Assembly (NCBI GenBank): GCA_002270565.1
Contig: NQMI01000128.1
Span: forward strand, 90,656-140,324
Length of the DNA: 49,669 nucleotides
Direction of reading: 5' to 3'
Source of the DNA: Stenocarpella maydis
Lineage: Eukaryota > Ascomycota > Sordariomycetes > Diaporthales > Diaporthaceae
This document shows, one piece after another, positions 25,078-35,402 of this stretch (the stretch's first letter is position 1; each line of letters begins with the position of its first letter). The position numbers and the translations under genes are program-made. The notes beneath the pieces are model-generated. The model saw nothing but the letters and a program-made list of their open reading frames with translations, was not told the DNA's origin and ran no database searches.

Positions 25078-25791
25078 ATGTATGCTGGAATACACCCCAG
25101 AGACAATTCGTCTAGCCACAGTGGCCAGACACTAATCATTGCCATCTCTGTCGGGATCGGTGTTGCAATTGTCGTTTCTGCAGCACTCGTCGGACTCCAG
25201 GCTCTGAGGCGTCGACGCAAGGCAAGGAAGCGATTCGAAGAGGCCCGAATGCGAGACCCAAGCCTGACCTGGGATGAACATGAACGCAGGTGCAAGCTCA
25301 CTCGCTCGCGATTGGTTGTCGAAGAGGAGATGCAGCGCCACAAGATAATCCGGAAGACCCAACAGAGCCGGGCATCAGACCGGGAGGGACCCGCTCAGGC
25401 AGGCAGGAAATGGACGAGGCCGACTCGGTCCCGTTCCAAAACGTGGCACTGGCGGGCAAAGAGCAATGATGAGGACTTCGAGGCTGGCCCAGAGCTCGAA
25501 GAGCGTTGTCTGGACTGGGGCTCCGCCGAGGCGCACGTATTGCGGACTTTTCAAGTATTGAACGGGAAGAAACATCCGTGTCACCGGCCATGGCCAAGTG
25601 AAGATGACGGGAACGTGCCTCGAAGGCCACCCACGGTTCGGTTGAAAACCCCACCTCTATTTTCACACCCGATGTTCCGCACGTCAGACCCGCCGAGGCA
25701 TCTGAGTCTTCCTACCGAGCTTATACGCATACATACCGACCCGGGTCCCGCCAGCACGAAGGATGGCGCATCACGATACGGCGTTGCTTGA
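25078..25791 (+). CDS. Small single-pass membrane protein, uncharacterised
   Basis: One uninterrupted frame of 237 aa. A short Ser/His-rich outer segment is followed by one membrane helix (about residues 18-43, QTLIIAISVGIGVAIVVSAALVG) and a stop-transfer cluster (RRRRKARKR). The cytoplasmic tail starts with a charged helix (RDPSLTWDEHERRCKLTRSRLVVEEEMQRHKIIRKTQQSRASDR), which I recall as a conserved piece in uncharacterised ascomycete proteins, then becomes low-complexity and Pro/Arg-rich. No enzyme motif is present. The helix orientation suggests a type III or signal-anchor protein of the plasma membrane or endomembranes. The tail after about residue 110 is poorly constrained. Confidence 0.65.
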   Translation: MYAGIHPRDNSSSHSGQTLIIAISVGIGVAIVVSAALVGLQALRRRRKARKRFEEARMRDPSLTWDEHERRCKLTRSRLVVEEEMQRHKIIRKTQQSRASDREGPAQAGRKWTRPTRSRSKTWHWRAKSNDEDFEAGPELEERCLDWGSAEAHVLRTFQVLNGKKHPCHRPWPSEDDGNVPRRPPTVRLKTPPLFSHPMFRTSDPPRHLSLPTELIRIHTDPGPASTKDGASRYGVA

Positions 25792-26313
25792 GCCTGGGTT
25801 CGTGGCTTAGCATGTCTTGCGATGCTGGCTGGCCAGCCGTAGTCGGGCAGCAGTAAAATGACAATTGGACTGATTGATTTGCATCAAGGCACTGCCTTGG
25901 CATTTTCTACCAAGCATATGCTTAACCACGACAAGAATGAATACGCAAGTGCTCAGTTCGAGATCGGGCAGCTGGGGATTTCTAGGCTCTAGAACAATAT
26001 TGGGCAGCTAGTTATCAGTGAAACGTCCATCTCAATACTTTTTTTTTGACAATTATGAAATGGCCCTGTCGGCCTGCCGACTACACGTGACTGATCAGCG
26101 CAGTGGCACGTGGAACGTGGCATGGCATTGCATACCATCAGTTCCCAACAAAGCTTCCAGTGAATTTTTTAGCAAGGACCTTGTGACGCAAAGGTGGGTT
26201 TGACCAAGCACAGAGCCTAGTAATCTGAACTCATTGTGCTTCTAGCAGTTGTAATTTCCACGGAGACCATTTTCATCCCATCACCCACAACTTTCGTTTC
26301 AGTCCATGCCACA
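25792..26313. other. Convergent spacer, no gene
   Basis: The small membrane-protein gene (plus) and the NmrA-like gene (minus) converge here. No coding signal was seen; a T-run lies at 26040-26047. Confidence 0.5.
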
Positions 26314-27371
26314 TCATTGCTTCAGCCCTGCTAGGCGCTGTTGACAGACCTCCCTGAACGTCTTGGGTTTCTCCTGTGTCAGTTTCTGCACGTCATCCGA
26401 TAGGATTTCAAACTCTCCCAGTGCCGTAGCTTTCGTGAAGGACACCATTTCCAAACTATTCCAGGGGTTGCCACTTTTGAAGAATGAGTTAGCAATGTCT
26501 CTTGACTCCAGGATATTCTGGGTTCAATATGCACTCACTTTACAACAACACCATCAATCGACTCCCTTGGTATTCCCATGGTGTCGAATATCGCTAGTTG
26601 CTCGTCATCCGTGAGGGGCTCGTAGAATAGGGTCTTGCCGACCGTCTCTCCCATGATTCTCGCCGCGTCGCCCCAAGACAGGAGCTCGGGCCCTGTGATA
26701 TGATAGGCTTTGTTACGATGAGGAGTAGGATCAGCAAGAATGGCCACGGCGGGCCGTACACAGTCACCTCGGCTGACGAAAGACATCCTCCCTTGTCCCG
26801 CGTTGGACCGCAGAACGCCAGCCTTGAGGGCCGGGGGGCCAGCTACGTCGGTAAGGGCCTCGGAGTACTGTGCGTCACGAAGTGCGGTCCAGTAGAGACC
26901 ACTGGCCCGTAACATAGCCTCTGTCAAGCCCGGTCAGCACCACTTGCTGCCCAGGTGGAAGATAACGTCAGAAATACCTGTGGCTTTGTGCTATTTTGCC
27001 ACAATGGCGGTTGGGCTCTCCAAGTGTGCGGACAGGATCGATGTGTACACAATATGCTTGATCCCTGCCTTGACTGCCGCATCCACGGCCGCTTGATGCT
27101 GTGGCAGTCTTTTGCCAACTCTGCTGGTGCTAATGAAGAGCATGGTGTCTGCTCCTGCGAAAGCCTCGGCGAGGCTATCTACAGTATCATCAAATGAGCC
27201 CTGCCGGATAGATGAGCCCTTTGAGGCATAGTCGGCGAGCTTCGCTGGATCCCGTGTCAGGAGGAGTAGTGAAGATGGTGAGACTCCTTTCGCCAAAAGC
27301 CCGTCGACCGTGAGACGCCCATACTGCCCTGAAGCCCCAGTGATTAGGATTCTGTTATCTATGTTGCCCAT
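26314..27371 (-). pseudogene. NmrA-like NAD(P)-binding oxidoreductase with an in-frame stop
   Basis: Exons 27371-26978, 26920-26539 and 26473-26314 assemble to 311 codons. The N-terminus carries the Rossmann motif ITGASGQYGRL, followed by LLLTRDPAKLADYA and HIVYTSI, as in NmrA/quinone oxidoreductase 2-like atypical short-chain reductases; the middle exon gives ATEAMLRASGLYWTALRDAQYSEAL and YHITGPELLSWGDAARI, also typical. Introns are 57 and 65 nt with GTATTT and GTGAGT donors. Codon 127 (26991-26993) is TAG where the family has a Gln (the x in AK-x-HKATE); all the rest is intact. So it is either a very recent pseudogene by one C to T change in CpA context, or expressed by a route not visible here. 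Substrate is unknown; the family reduces quinones or senses NADP(H). Confidence 0.75.
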
Positions 27372-28309
27372 GATGGAAATATCTCTTAGGACTTGGAGAG
27401 AACTGTTACGGATTAGGAGCTTGGACTATCTGCTGACGACTGACTATCCAAGGATGAATCTCTAAGAATGTGTTGAAACAACGGCCTTGTGGGGCTGGCC
27501 CACTGTACTGAGTCATACATTTGTAATGATATACGCTGGCTTTTATCCTTATGTAGTGTACTCCGTACTACACCTCTACAGGGATCTAAACGTTAACATG
27601 GACTTCTCCACCTGAAGTTACGTTTGCTAACAACTTAGGTAGCAAGTAGCCTAGTGGGCCTAAAATTGTTAATAGAAAAAGTCCATACCGGGATCTCAAA
27701 TGGTAAATATGGGCTTCACTATGCAAAGTCACTTTTGCGTAACATGGTGGGTGTGGCACTTCTTATAGAAAAGGTACAACATTATTTAACAATTGGGACC
27801 GTAGTCCATTGTTTAACGGAGTCCAGCATCCACTGACAGCCAATGATAATCCTGTTGACATGTCCCTGTAAGTCCATCGCTGGAGGACACGCGAGGAGCG
27901 TCAGGGATCGTACACTAGATCACAGTATCTCGCATGCCCCTCAAGCTGCAAAACATCATTCAGTCACCGGTTGTAGCCGCCATTTTGAGCTTTCAATGCC
28001 CTTAACATTTTCCTATCTTGTCTTACCCGTCCTGTCTGCCTGCAAGGGGGTGAGGACAATCGCAAGCCCTCAAATACCCTAGGACCTATAGAATTGGGGC
28101 CAGGAAATACCCACGCATTTATCTCTGAAGCACAAAGCTAGCCGGTTCTCCTCATTCCTGCTTATACAAGGTGTGGCTAAGGAGAACCGATTGGTGTCAT
28201 GAACGTGACAGGAATAGAACCAGGGTTGAACTGTTAGTCCCCTGGATGCGCAGATAAACCCCACAAGCCAGATAGCTAGGCCTATAGGAAGAGGCAGAGT
28301 TGTAACAAA
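27372..28309. other. Intergenic region upstream of the NmrA-like gene
   Basis: Contains the minus-strand promoter next to 27372 and then non-coding sequence up to the AT-rich block. Two loosely similar segments (around 27655-27690 and 27755-27780, both with a tagaaaaag-type core) suggest an old local duplication. No gene seen. Confidence 0.5.
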
Positions 28310-28360
28310 GAAAAATCTACATTATAGATACAAATCTACAATCTCCAAATCTATATATAG

Positions 28361-28438
28361 ATTTATAGATTTATAGATTTATAGATTTATAGATTTATAG
28401 ATTTATAGATTTATAGATTTATAGATTTATAGATTTAT
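28361..28438. repeat. 8-bp minisatellite (ATTTATAG), about 10 copies
   Basis: Unit ATTTATAG repeats without interruption for about 78 bp. Its right edge forms a palindrome with the flank: a 12-bp arm at 28427-28438, a 5-base spacer, and the complementary arm at 28444-28455. Confidence 0.95.
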
Positions 28439-28476
28439 GAATTATAAATCTATAACATAAGGTACTAGGAAGTGGG

Positions 28477-28913
28477 TGTAATGATCAGAGGGTTCCGAGT
28501 CCTTTAAACCTAAGAGATCAAGGGTTTATATTCGGAATACATTATTAGGCGGTTATTAAGCAATATTATTAACTTTAATAATAATTACTAGCTATAAGGC
28601 TATTTAAAGTGAATACTTAGATTAATGACTAAAGAGTCTATTCTATAAAAGCTATCTTTTATGGTGATAACTATATCCTTATATATTTTAACTCTTTATC
28701 CGTTATTAATGGTATTGATGGCGATCCTATTAATTGAGTGTTGCTTGATGGAGTTGATACCGATTTCATCAATCGTGGTAGGTCCCTGACCCTAACCCTG
28801 GTGGGGTGGCTCACTGCTGACCTCAGGCGGGGAAGCGCGTTGGGAGCTGACCCGTGGCCTGTGAGGGTTGTCTTCTGCGGTAGTCATCAGCCGATGGGTG
28901 CGGGTTCATAACA
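28477..28913 (-). repeat. Solo LTR, sister copy of the LTR at 44761-45206
   Basis: The 437-bp segment starts TGTAAT and ends ATAACA, so it has the TGT...ACA ends of an LTR. It aligns along its whole length with 44761-45206, including a TTATTAGGCGG word, an AAAGAGTCTATTCTA word and a TAACCCTAA-type motif. On the minus strand a TATA-like box lies at 28677-28687. No polypurine tract or primer site adjoins it and no matching 5-bp target duplication is visible, so it is a solo or broken LTR. Confidence 0.75.
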
Positions 28914-29935
28914 ATAGCTATACAGACTTAATTAAATTAAACTATAAGTATTATAAGTCTTAGCTAACTAACTATATAAGTAGAATTAAATACTAAATAG
29001 TTATTTCTAAGTAGTTATAATTATAAAGGCTTATGCTGCTTAGTATTATAAATGATTATTTAATTAATACAGATAAATTATAATACTAGTTTAAATAACT
29101 ATAGTCTTTTTTTATTGCTAAGTTTAAGTAATTTATAAATACAAAAAGCAATGCCTTAAATTATCTAGTAAATATATCTATATATAGTTCTTAACAATAT
29201 TACACTAGGTTAAGAGAGTTTTAAACTTAATATAATAAATTTACTATAATAGTATTAACTATACTTATTTAATATAAAGTATTTATAAAGGCTTTAGATT
29301 ATATAGTAAATCCATCTCTATATAATCCTTAACGGTATTAAACTAGCTAATAGCTATAGATACTTTTAAACTTAATAGGCTAGTTAAGTATTAAGCTTTA
29401 TAGCTTAGTAATAGTGCTATTATGAATTACTATAGTCTAAGATTAAAACTTATGGTATGGAATAGTAGTTTGTGGTTTAATACTAGCAAAAGTAATTAAA
29501 TATTTATTATTAAAAGCATAAATTGCAAACTAATTATCTTAATTTAAATTAATTATTTTTTATTCCTTAGAAGTAAATATCATTTATTCTACCTAAGAAG
29601 AAAAGTTTAAAGAACATAACTAGTTTATAATCTAATTATTTTTATTTCTTAAGAGTAATTATTATTTATTTTAATCAAGAAGAGGAACTTAAAGAACATA
29701 ACTACTTCATATTAGTTATTACTAAACTATATTATATACATTAAGATAATAATTAAAATATCTTTAATATTAATTTATTATCAAATTAATTAATTTCTAA
29801 ATATCCAATAGAATTACGTATATCATTATTTAAGAGCTATAGGTACCTATGATCCTGTAATTATATAAACTGGGTCTTAGGACCTGGTGTCTATATATAG
29901 GTACCCGTGGATATTTCCTAGGCCTATGTAGAGTT

Positions 29936-30848
29936 TTCGGGATGCAGTCACAGAGATCTCATTCGGCATCATTACTTATTCACGCCTTTGATGTGGGTCA
30001 TTATGGCCCTAGGTTCGAAGTCGGTGACAAGAGCGTTGCCATCACTAAGGGTTCTGATTATTTTCGTCATAATTGTACAGTTCAATCCGTCAACAAGGAC
30101 CTAAACCCTTGCTTCGCTCCTGCCATTCTTCTTTTCACCTTTGCCTGTGCCTCTACCCACCCTTGGATGCTTCTGTTTGGTTGTTCCCGTCAACCGAAGA
30201 TATGTTCCTTGATAGGTAGTGCTTAAGACATGACATCCCCCAGGCCATACAGCGGTGCCCCTGCTAGAATTACGGCCCAGAACCCGTAGCCCCGTCACCC
30301 AAATTATATTTTCAAATGAATATCTCCTTCAATACCCCTTTTCTTCAAGACCTCCTCTACATAGAAGACTTCTCTTGTCACCAAACTCCCTCCTGGAGAC
30401 TTTTGCTACCTAAAGTTCTCCTTCCTCGCTCTTCTTCAGGTGTATGAGCTGACGAAGGTGAGAATTATATTCGACAATCTTCCGAGAAATCATCATTAGA
30501 AACTTATTCTCAAGGCGAGATTACTCAAACGTTGCGGCGAAAAGGTCTATGCCATCTACCTAGGTACTCACAACCCAGGTCGTTAATCTTGAAAACTCGG
30601 TTCCTGACACCAACCTTTTTGGAGACGGCAAGGCTCCTTCAAGATCCTCTTGAGAGGGAAGATGGTACCTGCCATTTGTTCGTCACCTGGCAAGGGGTAT
30701 TCATGTAGGGAAACATCGACCTCGGCAACTTAGAACATGTTTACTCCAAGGTCCAGCGATCTCCAGCCGATATTTACCATCAACATACTCACAAAACATT
30801 AATAACCCTCTCTTGAGCATCCAGTTGAACATCTGTATACCGAATACC
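29936..30848. other. Intergenic region upstream of the CaaX-box gene
   Basis: Ordinary composition. An open frame at 29942-30226 has no recognised domain and an unlikely composition. The last few hundred bases presumably hold the promoter of the gene starting at 30849. Confidence 0.45.
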
Positions 30849-32327
30849 ATGGCCCAGCAAGGAAATGACAGTCCTCCTGGACATGAGAATGACAAAAACG
30901 CATCCCCAAGCGATTCTTCATCGTTCTTCCCGCAATACGGCAAGCCGTTTGCCGAAAGCTGGTAAGAGATCGATTCTGGCCCAGATTTTCATCGTGTACA
31001 AAAAGCTGAGGCCTCCTCATGTTTTAGGCGCAGGGGCTGGTCCCAGGCCACGGGAATAGTGACCCCCATGTCACAAACAATCACAGGTGTATATTCAGAG
31101 GGCGAGTAAGTAGGGACGAAGTGCATCCAGCCCACGTTTTCCAGATATGCTAATATTGGCTGACAAAGGCAACTCTTCACGCGCCTTCGCGGGACGGATT
31201 TCGAAGTAGCTGCTCGTGCAATGCGGGAAGAGAACACTGAATTAGCGATGGATTACTTTGAGTGGTTGACTGCGACTCCCCAGTGGCACGACGCACGTAA
31301 ATATGCGCATAGCCAGGCCCAGTACCTGTTTAGGTACCCAGAGGCGAGCGAGCTACGAACGCCTCCGTCCACCTACATCTGCCGCTCTGAGTCCGGCTCC
31401 AGCTCAAGCTCCGGCAATATCCCTAGTGCTTCACGCTCATGCAGTGTGTTTGGTAGACCTGCGTCTCCCACGGCAGTGCATAGCACTCCTGGACAGCCTG
31501 GGCCTTCCACGGCAGCAAATCTCTCTCGCGGACAACCTGAGTCTTCGGCAGCACATATCATTCCTGGACAGCCTGGGCCTTCCGCGGCAGCAAATCCCTC
31601 TCGCGGACGACCTGGGCCTTCCACGGCAGCAAATATTACTACTGGAGAATCTGACTCTAGCACCAGCTCCGGCTACAGCTTCAACTATGCGATGCGTCGA
31701 GATGCGGCTATCGCAGCAGAACGGTATGTTCTCCCCGGACGGCCGGCATACCAAATGGAAATAGGTGATTCTCAGGCAACTCTTCATCCACCCCCAGTGA
31801 CTCAAACAAGCCATGAATCACCCACAGGAAGACAAGCAGATGAAATCCCGACCCGTCATGAGCCGTTTATGCATGGCCAGCCATCCCGGGACCTACACAC
31901 GCGTGATAGAAGTACAGAGCAACAATACGCCCCGGAGCAGCAACCTCAAGGACCGCCCACTGCCCAAAAGGGGACTCAAGAGCCTAAAGCTGAAGAGCAA
32001 GAGCCACGGCCTCAGGAGCCAGAACCTCAAGTGCCACCGCTTCAAGAGCGAGAGTCGCAGGAACCAGGGCCTCAGGAACAAGCGCCTCAGGGGCAAGATC
32101 CGCAGGAGATACATCATCAGGAACAGCAACCTCGCGAGCAAGAGCGGCAGGAACGACAACAAAAGCAGCATCACCAAGAACAGCATCACCAAAAGCAGGA
32201 CGATGAGCAACAAGACCACATGCCCCCATCTCGAGACACTACGCTTGATTCACATAATCGCCGAAACCGTGCGCGATGTTGTCGAAACCGTGCCCTGCGT
32301 CGTCGCTTTGGTTGTTGCTTCATGTGA
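30849..32327 (+). CDS. Repeat-rich hypothetical protein with polybasic tail and CaaX-like C-terminus
   Basis: I assemble exons 30849-30961, 31028-31105 and 31169-32327 (donors GTAAGA and GTAAGT; introns 66 and 63 nt), giving 449 aa in one frame. The N-terminal part reads QYGKPFAESWRRGWSQATG... and TDFEVAARAMREENTELAMDYFEW, which is protein-like but unknown to me. Next come Ser-rich sequence, a 25-residue tandem repeat (PGQPGPSTAAN..SRG, encoded at about 31480-31640), and a long Gln/Glu/Pro-rich segment with QEP-type repeats (about 31920-32220). The end is strongly basic with a Cys pair (RARCCRNRALRRRFG) and finishes CCFM. A Cys at -4 with Met last fits a farnesylation signal, and the basic residues would help membrane binding. 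Intrinsic disorder dominates. The first two exons rest on splice signals and frame only. Confidence 0.6.
31480..31640 (+). repeat. 75-bp tandem repeat inside the CaaX-box gene
   Basis: A 75-bp unit begins near 31488 and again near 31563, nearly identical over its first 33 bases, with a third partial copy near 31609. It encodes the Gly/Pro/Ser repeat and keeps the reading frame. Confidence 0.85.
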
Positions 32328-32529
32328 CTGTAAAGATAAAGCACGACGCCAAGACAGCATAGACTTTAGTGACTTCCGAGAAGGGGCATAATACGTCAAA
32401 GACGAACTTGAAGCTGGAGTTTCCAAGGCATGGGGTCTGAATCTTATCCGTAAAAGCGATAGCCAGCGTTGACATTATGTCAATTCAATGTTACGATTGT
32501 TTTTAATGTTAGTTTCCTTGTACTGTGTG

Positions 32530-33399
32530 CTAGTCCACTTGCTCAAAATCAAGCCGAACTTTCCAATTCTTGTCACCCAAATGGCCGTCAATTGAACCAT
32601 TGTTCTTGTTTGACTTTAGGGCGATGTTGACGAAGACATCATCGCCGCCATTTGTGGAACTAGCAGATGCAGTATGCACCAGGCGCAGACAAGGCGAAGA
32701 TCTTCCCTTGTCTACAGGCTCTAGCACTCCGACCGGCCAAGCATATGACAGACTGCCTTCCTCGGCTTGTGTCCCGACGCGTCCGTTGAGGGCATCATAT
32801 GTCCCCTTCAATACATCAAATAAAGCTCTGTTTCCAACAGAAATCGATATTTGGTGAACCCCCAGCGCACCAGAGGGATGCTTGACATTAACCGCCGAAT
32901 GGAAGGGTACCCGATTCTCCCGCGGCGTACGATCGAGACACCAGAATGGAGCTTCCCCACCGACAAGGCCGTCGAGCCCAGCTGCGTCGTCCACAAATGG
33001 AGATGAGATGATCCACTTCAACTCGGTCCCGTCAGGCTTGATCCTGCCCCCTGGAGCAGGGCTGGTGTACTGTATGTGCGTGTTTGCAGCCTTGATCCGA
33101 TTCCTGATGACCTCCAGATCCTCAATACTGTGAAGCGTGTTTGCCCAGTCGATGATGTGGCCGGAGCGTCTGGCGCCCCACCTGTGAGACTTTCTGTCTT
33201 GTTCTCTGCCCGGGACAAACGCGATCAGCTCAAAGTAGACTCCGTCTTGGAGCAATATCAGCTTGTTCTCTGTGACACCGTCGGCGTGGCGTCCTCCTTC
33301 CAAGACTGTGAAGGCATCTGTGAGCCAGTGTGGGAGGTTGGTAAGCGTCTCGTGGGGAACGAGGATGACAATATGGTCTAGAATTGGAGTTGGCGCCAT
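32530..33399 (-). CDS. Glyoxalase-like domain protein
   Basis: A single intronless frame of 289 aa. The start MAPTPILDHIVILVPHETL matches the first metal-binding strand (the LDHI His) of vicinal-oxygen-chelate/glyoxalase-like proteins. It is followed by the long insertion with GVYFELIAFV, carrying the conserved Glu, HRWGARRSGHIIDWA, and then LKWIISSP. A second half around HPSGALGVHQISISV resembles the repeated glyoxalase module. The arrangement matches the fungal and bacterial Glyoxalase_3-type group, whose substrates are mostly unknown. It is convergent with the CaaX-box gene, about 200 bp away, and no partner gene is evident. Confidence 0.85.
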   Translation of the reverse strand: MAPTPILDHIVILVPHETLTNLPHWLTDAFTVLEGGRHADGVTENKLILLQDGVYFELIAFVPGREQDRKSHRWGARRSGHIIDWANTLHSIEDLEVIRNRIKAANTHIQYTSPAPGGRIKPDGTELKWIISSPFVDDAAGLDGLVGGEAPFWCLDRTPRENRVPFHSAVNVKHPSGALGVHQISISVGNRALFDVLKGTYDALNGRVGTQAEEGSLSYAWPVGVLEPVDKGRSSPCLRLVHTASASSTNGGDDVFVNIALKSNKNNGSIDGHLGDKNWKVRLDFEQVD

Positions 33400-35402
33400 C
33401 GTCGCGGTGTCCGTGCAAGCAACGTAGTTACAAGGGTGACATGGATTTCCAGAATTGCAGGTGTTTTGTTACCGGAGATGCAGAGCAGGAGGGGGTCGTT
33501 CATTCAAGTCGCGAGGTGGAGTCACGCGCCCGACGTAGGGGAACACTGCACTTTTCACATGCCTCAGCCGCTTAGTAAGGATTGGCAGAGGACCGTATCC
33601 ACAGCAGTTGCGACATTTTGCTCGAGGTTTGCACCACCCAAGTTCAGTGACACCTAGCCCTGGGTCCGGTGTCGATCCATTTCTCGGTGGATACGCTGTG
33701 TCAGCATCTGTCCTAACCACGATATTCTGTATTGGCATTTTCATATCACCTAGGCTGTCAGCGGCCAGGGCATGCAGCCCTTGCCAAGAGCTACCTACTT
33801 AGGTACCAGTTGACGATACGAGGAACGGTAACGAGGGACGGAACCCGGAGCCGTTTCTCATCTCATGGCAGGGCTGGCCTCTGTCAGTAGTAATTTGGGT
33901 GCCCGAGGAGTTATATATACTAATCTAATTCAAAGGCGTAGGAGGATATGCAGGCTTGGATCGTGTGAATGTCACAAGTGCTTCTGTGTATGCTCCAAGT
34001 ACACGTGGCGGAATTGCACGCTCGTGCATGACAATTAATGGGATACCACATTCGCTATCCAGATAAGCCGTCACCCGCTCACGCTGCAGAATTACAGACG
34101 CCTAGGCATCTCCGCCTCGCACTTAAACTTGGATAGGGCGTCTAGACTTGCCGCATCCATTTCTCATACTGTCTCGCAGCTTCTCTCTCCTCCTCTGAAC
34201 CCTTTGGCAAGTATTTGTCAAGAGGATGTGAATAACCCCCGAATTGCACCCGACTTTCTTCAGGCTTGGGGGATAATTCCCATCGAGATTTGTTTTGTTT
34301 GTGTGCATTGGCCGGATGTTTCTTGTCCACTGCTGGCCGGATTTGGGTGTGGGCTTTTGCGACCGGAGTCCGGATCACTGAATGATGAGTAAAATGTCAG
34401 AATCATATACGGCATTTGTGGAATGGTGCAATGTGGCTGGGAAATCCGAAGGCCTTGTACCACTGGCATGCACGCATAGGGATGGAAAGGTGTAACGGTG
34501 CAATGACACTCCAAAGGGTGAAATACTTCCGGGACGCACCGCTGCTGGGGAGTGAGCACAACAAAAACTGGTTCGTGAATGCCGCTTACCTTGTTGCCCG
34601 CCTGCTGTCTTCTTGGGCCTTTTCCCTAACCATGAAAGAACTCTAGACCATTTCATTGCCATGGTGTATAGCTATCAACGAGTGTGGCTAAGTGAGCGTA
34701 ATGAATTAGGAGTGAATTCTGATCTTGGGCTTAATGCAGAAACATAGCTGATTCTGGCGGCTTGCGGCGATCTTTTAAAAGGTTGATTGCCCTTACCTAT
34801 TCAGACTTTGCATTGTCTTGAGGTTGAATATCACATCCGACACGTCTTGTGAAGCCCAAACACGAACCCATGGATCTGCGACGCCGCGGCCAAACGTATT
34901 TGATGAGCCCACCCATTCAAGGGACCAATGCTTCTACAGACGAGAACGGGATGTCAGCCCTTGGAGGAGAATGAAGGCTGGCGATTGAGGCTGGCCTGTG
35001 TCACAGATTAATTACATGGTATCCTGTCCGGGCTTTGTTACAGGAGGCAGACCCGTTTTGGCCGCATGTGGCCAGCCGTCCATGAGACGACAGTGGATGA
35101 TTCCATGTGGCGAGGCCGGCCCAGGTCCGACCTCACCTGCGAACCTGGCCGGACGCAAGGTCTCACCGCGTGGGCCCTGCAGCTCCACACCTTCAAATTT
35201 TTGCCCAGAATAAAGGCAGGAGAATGAGCTCAACAGCCTAAGTGAACGAGTTTGTCACCTTGTTACCGAGCAGCAGAAAGACGAATATCAACATGCGACC
35301 GCTAAATGAGGCCATGTAGCTATTTTGTCTGACATATTACGTACTTAATTACACGAGCCTAATCCTACTGATCGGTATATGCTAACCAAAGAATTCGCCC
35401 CT
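33400..35402. other. Intergenic region without a supported gene
   Basis: Contains the promoter of the glyoxalase-like gene at its left edge and the 3' side of the permease gene at its right. No domain or coherent exon set was seen on either strand. Confidence 0.5.

Larger units (their letters stand above)
28310..29935. mobile_element. AT-rich RIP-type block with solo LTR
   Basis: Very AT-rich sequence, stops in all frames, many TTAA/TATA words and few CpA. It includes the minisatellite at 28361-28438 and the LTR at 28477-28913. The rest (28914-29935) is too degraded for me to read a protein, though its texture is like the gypsy relic at the end of the window. Confidence 0.7.

Noticed and set aside
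28361..28438. Regularly spaced repeats that could suggest a CRISPR array
   Set aside because: Units are 8 bp with no spacers, in a eukaryotic AT-rich block: a minisatellite.
29942..30226. 94-codon plus-strand frame beside the AT-rich block
   Set aside because: No domain, implausible composition and no splice support.
31813..32391. 192-codon plus-strand frame overlapping the CaaX-box gene
   Set aside because: Frame-shifted reading of the repetitive Q/E/P region; the frame with the upstream exons and CCFM end is better supported.
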